From Struthio camelus (Eukaryota; Chordata; Aves; Struthioniformes; Struthionidae): 64,000 bases of DNA. The notes below the pieces were generated by a model, which did not search any database, had not been told where the DNA came from, and saw nothing but the letters and a program-made list of their open reading frames with translations. The first letter of the stretch is position 1. Each line of letters starts with the position of its first letter. The stretch lies in contig NC_090980.1 of NCBI RefSeq assembly GCF_040807025.1, positions 1-64,000 on the forward strand, in the 5' to 3' direction. Position numbers and translations under genes: made by a program. Shown here in pieces: positions 33,052 through 64,000 of the stretch.

Positions 33052-34002
33052 GCAGTTTTGGTAACGCAGCGGCTCTAGTGCTTCGGGGGCAGGGCGAGGG
33101 GGTACGGCCGGGGCCCAGGCGTCCGGGGAGGGGCCCAGGCGTCCGGGGCTGTCTCCACCTCGGTCTGGGGGGGAGGGAATCGTGGTGGGGGGGAGGGGAG
33201 GACCCCGGACGCCTGGGCCCCTGGGACACCTGGGCCCCTCTCCCCGGACGCCTGGGTCCCTCCCGGACACCTGGGCCCCTCCCCGGACGCCTGGGCCCCT
33301 CCCGGACTCCTGGGCCCCCCCCGGACGCCTGGGCCCCTCCCGGACGCCTGGGCCCCTCCCCGGACGCCTGGGCCCCCCCGGACGCCTGGGCCCCTCCCCG
33401 GACTCCTGGGCCCCCCCCGGACACCTGGGCCCCTCCTGGACACCTGGGCCCCCTCCCGGACGCCTGGGCCCCCCCGGACACCTGGGCCCCTCCCCAGACT
33501 CCTGGGCCCCTCCCGGACTCCTGGGCCCTTAGTGATCTTTGCCCTCGGCCCCTCCCCGTTTATAGCCGGACTTTGCCCGCGGGGGGGGGGGCCGGCCGGA
33601 CGCCTGGGCCCCTCCCGGCGCCGCGGTTGGGCCGAGCTGCCAGGCCGGGCGGCTCCCTCCCCCCTCCCCCCTCCAGAGGGACCCAGGCGTCCGAGCCCCC
33701 CCCCCCCCCCCCCCAAAACCCTTCCCCTCCGCGGCCCCTTTAAGAACCCGCTGGAGGGGGGAGGGGGAGGGGTTAACGGCAGCCGGAAGTGACGCTCCGC
33801 CCCCTCCCCGCCAGCGGGGCGGAGCCAACCAAAAGCGCGCGTGCGCACGGCAGGGGCGGCCCCCCCCCCTTAAAGGAGCCGCGTCCTCCGCCTATGGGAG
33901 CGCGGCGCGGCGTCACGTGGAGGCGGGAGGGCGTCGCCCTTCTAAGCTCCGCCCACCCCCTTAAAGGGGCCGCGGCCGGCGGGCGGCGGCGGCAGAGGCG
34001 CC
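33052..34002 (+). promoter_or_regulatory. ETHE1: XRCC1-ETHE1 intergenic region: core array then ETHE1 promoter
   Basis: 33105-33530 is a core array with about 25 copies. 33540-34002 is CpG-rich unique DNA with an AACCAAAAGCGCGCGTGCGC stretch near 33830, CCCTTTAAGA at about 33737 and CCCTTAAAGGGGCC at about 33959, and GCCATGTGG at the start codon. The promoter role for ETHE1 follows from position. Confidence 0.6.
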
Positions 34003-42181
<8,179 letters not shown>

Positions 42182-42263
42182 CCCCGCCCCCGGGCGCTCG
42201 GCCCCGCCCCCCCGCGCCGGGACGCCTGGGCCCCTTCCCCGAGCTGGGGGTTTTTAACCCGCT

Positions 42264-42269
42264 AATAAA
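42264..42269 (+). terminator. ETHE1: Poly(A) signal AATAAA for ETHE1
   Basis: AATAAA lies 83 bp after the ETHE1 TAG and runs straight into a genomic A tract of about 16. Confidence 0.75.
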
Positions 42270-42309
42270 AAAAAAAAAAAAAGCCAGAAAAAGGCGGTTC
42301 CGAGTCGGG

Positions 42310-43440
42310 GATTTTTTTTGGGGGGTGGGGGAGGGGCCGGACGCCTGGGTCCTCCCTGCCCCGCCCCCAGCCCGTTCTGCCTCCAGGGGCCCAGGCGTCC
42401 GGGCGGGGCCCAGGCGTCCCGTGGGGCGGGAGGGAGGGGCCGGTTCCCACGGGAAAATCCTGCCCCGCTGCCAAGGGCGAGACCTGGCGAGTCCGGGCAG
42501 GGGCCCAGGCGTCCGGGGAGGGGCCCAGGCGTCCGGGGAGGGGCCCAGGTGTCCGGGGAGGGGACCCAGGCGTCCGGGGAGGGGCCCAGGCGTCCGGGGA
42601 GGGGCCCAGGTGTCCGGGGAGGGGACCCAGGCGTCCGGGCAGGGGCCCAGGCGTCCGGGGGGGGCCCAGGTGTCCGGGGAGGGGCCCAGGTGTCCGGGGG
42701 GGGCCCAGGCGTCCGGGGGGGGGGCCCAGGCGTCCGGGGAGGGCCCAGGCGTCCGGGGAGGGCCCAGGAGTCCGGGAGGGGCCCAGGAGTCCGGGAGGGA
42801 CCCAGGTGTCCGGGGGGGGCCCAGGTGTCCGGGGAGGGGCCCCGGTGTCCAGGCAGTGGCAGTCCCCACCCGGACTCCTGGGTCCCACGGGGGGGGGGGG
42901 CGTGCACTTGTAGCACTCCCGGACGCCTGGGCCCCTGGGCGGGGCCGCACTGCCCCCAGGGTGCTGACATCACTAGGGCTGAGGCCCCGCCCCCCCTCCC
43001 CCCACCCACACTGGCTGGGCCCGAACGGAGCCGGAGAGCGCGAGGTCCCGGACACCTGGGCCCCTCCCGGACACCTGGGCCCCTCCGGACACCTGGGTCC
43101 CTCCGGACACCTGGGTCCCTCCCGGACACCTGGGCCCCTCCGGACGCCTGGGCCCCTCCCGGACACCTGGGCCCCTCCGGACACCTGGGTCCCTCCCGGA
43201 CACCTGGGCCCCTCCGGACACCTGGGCCCCTCCCCGGACGCCTGGGCCCCTCCCGGACGCCTGGGCCCCCCCTGGACACCTGGGCCCCCTCCCCGGACGC
43301 CTGGGCCCCTCCCCGGACACCTGGGTCCCTCCCGGACGCCTGGGCCCCTCCCCGGACGCCTGGGCCCCTCCCGGACGCCTGGGCCCCTTCTACCACATCT
43401 GACCCCTGCGCCCCACGCTGACCTCTGACCTTTGACCCCA
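42310..43440. repeat. Core arrays between ETHE1 and the next gene, inverted relative to each other
   Basis: 42380-42860 has the GGGGCCCAGGCGTCCGGGGA orientation. 43045-43385 has the opposite CCTCCGGACACCTGGGCCCC orientation. The spacer 42860-43045 is less repetitive. The two arms could pair as a large inverted repeat. No gene is seen. Confidence 0.88.
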
Positions 43441-43448
43441 GCGCGGCC

Positions 43449-44904
43449 ATGGTGCCCCCGGACGCGGCGACCCCCGCCCGCCCCTCGGGGGAGGGAGAGG
43501 TGAGGGGGGGGAGGGGCGGATTGGGAGCGCTGGGGGGGGGAACTGGGAGCACTGGGAATCACTGGTGTCACCGCCCCCCACCCCCCCCCAGGCCGAGCCG
43601 CCGCCCGGGACCGACCCCGACGCGGCCGCGCTGCAGCTCCAGGGCCTGAGGCTCGAGGTACGCCCGGACGCCTGGGCCCCTTCCTGAGAGGCGCCCGGAC
43701 GCCTGGGCCCATTGTGGGAGGGGGCGCCCGGACACCTGGGCCCCTTCCTGAGAGGTGCCCGGACGCCTGGGCCCATTGTGGGAGGGGGCACCCGGACACC
43801 TGGGCCCCCTTCTGAGAGGCACCCGGACGCCTGGGCCCCTTCCTGAGAGGTGCCCGGACACCTGGGCCCCTTCCTGAGAGGTGCCCGGACGCCTGGGCCC
43901 CCTTCTGAGAGGGACCCGGACACCTGGGCCCCCTTCTGAGGGGCACCCGGACTCCTGGGCCCCTTCCTGAGAGGTGCCCGGACACCTGGGCCCCATTCTG
44001 AGGGGCACCCGGACGCCTGGGCCCCCTTCTGAGAGGCACCCGGACGCCTGGGCCCATTGTGGGAGGGGGCGCCCGGACGCCTGGGCCCCTTCCTGAGAGG
44101 TACCTGGACACCTGGGCCCCCTTCTGAGAGGCACCCGGACGCCTGGGCCCCTTCCAGAGAGGCATCCAGACACCTGGGCCCCATTCTGAGGGGCACCCGG
44201 ACGCCTGGGCCCCTTCCTGAGAGGCACCCGGATGCCTGGGCCCCTTCTGAGAGGCACCCGGACACCTGGGCCCCTTCCTGAGAGGCGCCCGGACACCTGG
44301 GCCCCATTCTGAGGGGCACCCGGACGCCTGGGCCCCTTCCTGAGAGGCGCCTGGACACCTGGGCCCCTTCCTGAGAGGCGCCCGGACACCTGGGCCCCAT
44401 TCTGAGGGGCACCCGGACTCCTGGGCCCCTTCCTGAGAGGTGCCCGGACACCTGGGCCCCTTCCTGAGAGGTGCCCGGATGCCTGGGCCCCTTATGGGGG
44501 GGGGGAGGGCGCCCGGACGCCTGGGCCCCCTCCCAGGGCCCAACCTGGCCGACCGGTCCTGTCGGGACGAAGCCGCGGGGGCGGGACGGGCCCGGACGCC
44601 TGGGTCCCTTCCCCGGCTTGGGGGGGGGGAGCGGGCGCCCGTGCTCCCAGCATGCCCTGGGGCACGCTTGGCATCGCTCCCAGCATGCTTTGCGCCTGGC
44701 TTGGCATCGCTCCCAGCATTCTTTGCAATGCCCCCCCACCCCCCCACCGGCCCATGGTTGGGGGAGGGGAAGGCGCTCTTGGAGGGGCCCAGGCGTCCGA
44801 GGGGCCCAGGCGTCCGGCTCTTCCCACAGGACGAGGCCCCGCGCGAGAACGAGCAGCTCCAGCACCGCCACAACGAGGCCCCGGACGAGAACCAGCGGCA
44901 GGAG
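43449..44904 (+). CDS. First coding exons of a gene expected to be PHLDB3 (partial)
   Basis: Three exons with good splice sites and constant phase 0: 43442-43499 (ATG at 43449, MVPPDAATPARPSGEGE), 43592-43657 (AEPPPGTDPDAAALQLQGLR, then LE) and 44830-44904 (DEAPRENEQLQHRHNEAPDE, then NQRQE). The last two are polar and Glu/Gln-rich, as in the start of a coiled coil. The assignment to PHLDB3 rests only on gene order, since human PHLDB3 follows ETHE1 in the same orientation; I could not match the residues from memory. The rest would lie past the gap, but the following sequence belongs to minus-strand genes. A further exon near 44536-44600 is possible but unsupported. Confidence 0.35.
43658..44829 (+). 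repeat. Core minisatellite with CCTTCCTGAGAGG spacer
   Basis: The donor GTACGC is followed directly by CCGGACGCCTGGGCCCC. About 25 copies alternate with TTCCTGAGAGGCGCC or TTCTGAGGGGCACC up to 44530. 44620-44720 holds a CATCGCTCCCAGCATGC repeat. Confidence 0.9.
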
Positions 44905-45340
44905 GTGAGGGCCCAGGTGTCCGGGAGGGGGGGTGCCCAGGCGTCCGGGAGGGGCCCAGGCGTCCGGGAGGGGGGGTGCCCAGGCGTCCGGGAGGGGCCC
45001 AGGTGTCCGGGGAGGGACCCAGGTGTCCGGGGGGGGCCCAGGCGTCCGGGAGGGGCCCAGGTGTCCGGGAGGGGCCCAGGTGTCCGGGGAGGGACCCAGG
45101 TGTCCGGGAGGGGCCCAGGCATGCGAGAGGGGCCCAGGTGTCCGGGAGGGACCCAGGTGTCCGGGGAGGGACCCAGGTGTCCGGGAGGGACCCAGGTGTC
45201 CGGGAGGGGCCCAGGCATCCGGGAGGGACCCAGGTGTCCGGGGGGGGCCCAGGAGTCAGGGAGGAACCCAGGCGTCCGGGGGGGACCCAGGTGTCCGGGG
45301 AGGGGCCCAGGCGTCCGGGGAGGGGCCCAGGCGTCCGGGG
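44905..45340 (+). repeat. Core minisatellite, complement orientation, ending near the gap
   Basis: The donor GTGAGG overlaps the first GGGCCCAGGTGTCCGGGAGG copy. About 20 copies follow, then 40 bp of other sequence before the Ns. Confidence 0.9.
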
Positions 45341-45379
45341 CTCCTCACCTGGGTGAGCTCCAGGCTGCTGTTGGGGGGG

Positions 45380-45579
45380 NNNNNNNNNNNNNNNNNNNNN
45401 NNNNNNNNNNNNNNNNNNNNNNNNNNNNNNNNNNNNNNNNNNNNNNNNNNNNNNNNNNNNNNNNNNNNNNNNNNNNNNNNNNNNNNNNNNNNNNNNNNNN
45501 NNNNNNNNNNNNNNNNNNNNNNNNNNNNNNNNNNNNNNNNNNNNNNNNNNNNNNNNNNNNNNNNNNNNNNNNNNNNNNN
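45380..45579. other. Assembly gap, 200 N
   Basis: Exactly 200 Ns, typical of a placeholder of unknown size. Genes to the left in this window (apart from the zinc-finger gene) lie on plus; all genes to the right lie on minus. The order and orientation across it are not proven by sequence. Confidence 0.99.
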
Positions 45580-45660
45580 GGCTTGGCACCGGGGGGGCGG
45601 AGTCGGCGGCCGGCGGGGGGACCCGGGGAGCTGGCGCCGGGGGGCACGCAGCACACCCGC

Positions 45661-46497
45661 AGGGGCCCAGGCGTGCGGGGGGATCCAGAGGGCTGGGAGG
45701 GGCCCGGGTGTCCGGGAGGGGCCAGGTGTCCGGGGGGGCCCAGGTGTCCGGGAGGGGCCCAGGTGTCCGGGGAGGGACCCAGGTGTCCGGGGGGACCCAG
45801 AGGGCTGGGAGGGACCCAGGTGTCCGGGGAGGGACCCAGGTGTCCAGGGGGGGCCCAGGTGTCCGGGAGGGGCCCAGGTGTCCGGGGGGGCCCAGGTGTC
45901 CGGGGAGGGACCCAGGTGTCCGGGAGGGACCCAGGTGTCTGGGAGGGACCCAGGTGTCCGGGAGGGACCCAGGTGTCCGGGAGGGGCCCGGGTGTCCGGG
46001 GGGGGCCCAGGTGTCCGGGAGGGGCCCGGGTGTCCGGGAGGGACCCAGGCGTCCGGGGAGGGGCCCGGGTGTCCGGGAGGGGCCCGGGTGTCCGGGGGGG
46101 GCCCAGGTGTCCGGGAGGGGCCCGAGTGTCCGGGGAGGGACCCAGGTGTCCGGGAGGGGGCCCAGGTGTCCGGGGGGACCCAGGTGTCCGGGAGGGGCCA
46201 GGTGTCCGGGAGGGGCCCAGGTGTCCGGGGGGGGACCCAGGTGTCCGGGGGGACCCAGGTGTCCGGGGAGGGGCCCAGGTGTCCTGGAGGGGCCCAGGCG
46301 TCCGGGGAGGGGCCCAGGCATCCGGGGGGGCCCAGGTGTCCGGGAGGGGCCCAGGTGTCCGGGGAGGGGCCCAGGCGTCCGGGAGGGGCCCAGGTGTCCG
46401 GGGGGGGCCCAGGTGTCCGGGAGGGACCCAGGTGTCCAGCCACCCCAGGCCTCTGTGTGTGTGTTTGGGGGGGGCCCCCCGGACGCCTGGGCCCCAC
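45661..46497 (-). repeat. Core minisatellite in intron 2 of the channel fragment
   Basis: GGGCCCAGGTGTCCGGGAGG copies (plus-strand view) from 45661 to about 46440, plus one core right after the minus-strand donor at 46497. 45580-45660 is non-repetitive GC-rich DNA in which no exon could be supported. Confidence 0.9.
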
Positions 46498-47405
46498 CTG
46501 GATCCCCAGGGTGTGGTAGAGCAGCAGGAAGAAGAGGAGGGCGGCGGTGGAGACCGACATGAGCAGCTCCAGCGCGAAGATGCAGCCGCGCCACTGCAGG
46601 GCGAGAGCCCGGACGCCTGGGTCCGCTGCCGCCCCTTCCAGGGGCCCAGGCGTCCGGGGGGAGCCCAGGCGTCCGAGCGGGGCCCAGGCCTCCCGCTCCC
46701 CCCCTGCACTCGCGCTAACTCAGGAAGGATGTGGATGGGGCCCAGGTGTCCGGGATGATGACCCCCCCCCGACCCTCGTTGCAGCTCTGCAGGGGGCCCA
46801 GGTGTCCGGGTCCCCCCCCCCCCCCAAACCCCTGTGCTCCTTGGGAGGAGGGGAGGGACCCAGGTGTCCGGGTGGCCCCAGCACCCCTCCCCCGGCCGGG
46901 AAGGGACCCAGGCGTCCGGGCCTCCTGGGTCAATATTTACCCTGTCACCCTGCTGGGGCCCTTCCTGCCCCTCCCGTCCCCACGGGGGTTTCCCTTGCCC
47001 GGGGCCCAGGCGTCCGGGCAGCCCCAACACCTCCCCCTGCCCCAGGGGCCCAGGCGTCCGGGAACCCCCCCCCCCGAGAACCCAGGTGTCCAGCCCCCTC
47101 CCTCCCCTGCCAGGGGCCCAGGCGTCCGGGAACCCCCACCCCCACCAGGGGCCCAGGCGTCCAGGTGCTCCCCAGGGGCCCAGGCGTCCGGGAACCCCCC
47201 CCCCCAAGGGGCCCCGGCGTCCGGGCGGTACCTGGCAAGGGCCCAGGGCCCCCAGCTCCATGTAGACCATCATGGCCCCCAGCCCCACGGCGGCGGCGCC
47301 CAGCGCCCTGCGCGACGCCCTGGCCGCGGCCGCCACCAGCGCCTGGCGCTGGCCCAGGCGCCCCAGGGCCTCGTGGGGGCCCCGCGCCGCACACGCCTGC
47401 GCCAT
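46498..47405 (-). CDS. KCNN4: N-terminal two exons of an SK/KCNN4-type K+ channel
   Basis: Exon 1, 47405-47232, codes MAQACAARGPHEALGRLGQR and on through the first membrane segment (ALGAAAVGLGAMMVYMELGA). Exon 2, 46593-46498, codes WRGCIFALELLMSVSTAALL and ends FLLLYHTLGIQ. This lines up with S1-S2 of KCNN4 and SK1-3, which end in ..HAKEVQ or ..YHAREIQ at the same exon boundary. The junction is phase 0 on both sides and would join exactly to the exon at 19-440. No exon 3 follows before the gap. Either this is the missing 5' part of KCNN4 in a mis-oriented contig, or a second truncated SK gene. The 90 residues here plus about 320 non-repeat residues at 19-5033 come close to the 427 aa of human KCNN4. 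Confidence 0.75.
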
Positions 47406-47720
47406 GGCTCCCGCACACGCTTCGGTCACGGCTCCCGCACACGCTTCGGTCACGGCTGCAGTGCGGCTCCCGCACACGCTTCGGTCACGGCTCCCGCACA
47501 CGCTTCGGTCACGGCTGCAGTGCGGCTCCCGCACACGCTTCGGTCACGGCTCCTGCACACGCTTCGGTCACGGCTGCGGTCACGGCTCCCGCACACGCTT
47601 CGGTCACGGCTGCGGTGCGGCTCCCGCACACGCTTCGGTCACGGCTCCCGCACACGCTTCGGTCACGGCTGCAGTGCGGCTCCCGCACACGCCTGGCACA
47701 CGGCTCCCACACGCCTCCGG
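47406..47720 (-). repeat. GCGTGTGCGGGAGCCGTGAC array abutting the channel start codon
   Basis: About ten 24-bp units, plus-strand CGCACACGCTTCGGTCACGG, some separated by CTGCAGTGCGGCTCC. The minus-strand frame of the channel exon runs back into this array as AVTEACAG repeats. The unit shares GCGTGTGCGG with the first codons of the exon. Confidence 0.85.
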
Positions 47721-47839
47721 GGACACGCAGACCGGTGGCCGGTGCCGGGAGCCGCCCAGTGAGTCACTGGGACGGGCTGAACTGGGGACACTGGGACCGG
47801 CCCCCTCCCTGCCCCCCCCCCAGCGTGACTCACCGGGCC

Positions 47840-48515
47840 AAGCCGGACACCTGGGCCCCTTCCTATGGTGCCGGACACCTGGGCCCCTTTCTCCCACCCC
47901 GGACGCCTGGGCCCCTTCCTATGGCACCGGACGCCTGGGCCCCTTCCTATGGCACCGGACACCTGGGCCCCTTTTTCCCACCCCGGACACCTGGGCCCCT
48001 TCCTATGGCACTAGACGCCTGGGCCCCTTCCTATGGCGCCGGACACCTGGGCCCCTTTTTTCCCATCCCGGACACCTGGGCCCCTTCCTATGGTGCCGGA
48101 CACCTGGGCCCCTTTCTCCCACCCCGGACACCTGGGCCCCTTCCTATGGCACCGGACGCCTGGGCCCCTTTCTCCCGCCCTGGACGCCTGGGCCCCTTCC
48201 TATGGCACCGGACGCCTGGGCCCCTTCCTATGGCACCGGACACCTGGGCCCCTTTTTCCCACCCCGGACACCTGGGCCCCTTCCTATGGTGCCGGACACC
48301 TGGGCCCCTTTTTTCCCACCCCGGACGCCTGGGCCCCTTCCTATGGTGCCGGATGCCTGGGCCCCTTTTTCCCCATCCCGGACACCTGGGCCCCTTCCTA
48401 TGGTGCCGGACACCTGGGCCCCTTTTTTCCCACCCCGGACGCCTGGGCCCCTTCCTATGGCGCCGGACACCTGGGCCCCTTTCTCCCGCCCCGGACGCCT
48501 GGGCCCCCCTCCCCA
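47840..48515. repeat. Core minisatellite between the channel exons and PPP2R1A
   Basis: CCGGACACCTGGGCCCC copies alternate with CTTCCTATGGTGCC and TTTTTCCCACC spacers in a roughly 60-bp two-core unit. Intergenic; no gene seen. Confidence 0.9.
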
Positions 48516-48560
48516 CCCCGTCGCGCACCCAGGAAAGAGGCGGCCAAAACGGTCGAGGGT

Positions 48561-48566
48561 TTTATT
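48561..48566 (-). terminator. PPP2R1A: Poly(A) signal AATAAA for PPP2R1A
   Basis: AATAAA on the minus strand, 364 bp after the TGA. The 3' UTR between them (48660-48870) is itself a tandem GGGGACACCGGGACGAGCGT repeat of roughly 35-50 bp. Confidence 0.75.
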
Positions 48567-48929
48567 AACCGCGAAGGTCGTTAGGTGAATGACGCGGGGG
48601 GGGGGGGGGGGGACGACACGGGGACGCCAGCCCGGAGCGGTGACGCCGGGACGAGTGTCACCGGCGGTGGGGACACCGGGACGAGCGTCACCGCGCGGGG
48701 ACGCCGAGTGTTGCCGGCGGCGGGGACACCGGGACGAGCGTCACCGCGCGGTGGGGACGCCGAGTGTTGCCGGCGGCGGGGACGCCGGGACGAGTGTTGC
48801 CGGCGGTGGGGACACCGGGACGAGTGTTGCCGGCGGTGGGGACACCGGGACGAGCGTCACCGCGCGGTGGGGACGCGCCGGTCGCATGCGGGGCCGGCGC
48901 GGGGCGGTCGGCGGCTCCTCGGCGTCCCG

Positions 48930-64000
<15,071 letters not shown>

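Noticed and set aside
42264-42284. Processed pseudogene tail (AATAAA followed by an A run)
   Set aside because: ETHE1 is intron-bearing and in its syntenic place; the A run is simply genomic DNA after its poly(A) signal.
44536-44600. Extra exon of the PHLDB3-like gene (GPNLADRSCRDEAAG)
   Set aside because: There is a CAG before it but no convincing donor, and it would change the phase between otherwise compatible exons.
45342-45379. A 19-nt minus-strand mini-exon (CAACAG acceptor, CAG/GTGAGG donor) reading SLELTQ beside the gap
   Set aside because: The splice-like edges are real, but the piece is tiny, matches no SK-channel segment, and its 5' side is Ns.
45580-45660. Channel exon 3 remnant right of the gap on minus
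   Set aside because: No AG acceptor, and no frame resembles the conserved DNGxxDWR region.

Overview
The window is vertebrate genomic DNA, very probably a bird GC-rich microchromosome: intron-split genes with GT/AG junctions, almost no A/T at third codon positions, and introns made nearly entirely of GC-rich minisatellites. It contains a run of 200 Ns (45380-45579), so it comes from a draft assembly. No LINE, SINE, LTR element, DNA transposon, tRNA, rRNA or CRISPR array was recognised.

Layout of the left part (1-45379), genes on + unless stated: the 3' part of KCNN4 (Ca-activated K channel, exon 3 onward, 19-5431); an unnamed C2H2 zinc-finger gene on the minus strand (8758-6340) whose last exon carries about 38 in-frame copies of a 10-12 residue repeat; SMG9 (NMD kinase-complex subunit, 12290-21505, 520 aa); XRCC1 (DNA single-strand break repair scaffold, 23862-32788, 568 aa); ETHE1 (mitochondrial persulfide dioxygenase, 34003-42181, 256 aa); and the first coding exons of a gene that by position should be PHLDB3 (43449-44904). 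KCNN4-SMG9-XRCC1-ETHE1-(PHLDB3) in one orientation is the gene order of human 19q13.31 as I recall it.

Right part (45580-64000), genes on the minus strand: two exons coding the N-terminus of an SK/KCNN4-type channel (47405-46498), then PPP2R1A (PP2A scaffold subunit A alpha, eleven exons, 63694-48930, 421 residues up to the natural C-terminus). The channel exons stop in intron 2 at the gap, and the left part starts at exon 3 in matching phase. One KCNN4 gene broken by a mis-oriented scaffold join explains this best.

The dominant signal outside exons is a roughly 17-bp core, CCGGACGCCTGGGCCCC (or its complement), with a CACCTGG variant, present in hundreds of copies in nearly every gene. In 29 of 54 visible introns a copy lies within about 25 nt of the 5' splice site, and several acceptors are also fused to a copy. 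Related events have altered exons. The KCNN4 reading frame runs into a core array. The zinc-finger gene has the expanded coding repeat. Two PPP2R1A exons have had their 3' ends copied into neighbouring intronic arrays (eleven copies of one, three of the other). The very long open frames across the window are by-products of stop-poor GC-rich repeats, not genes.
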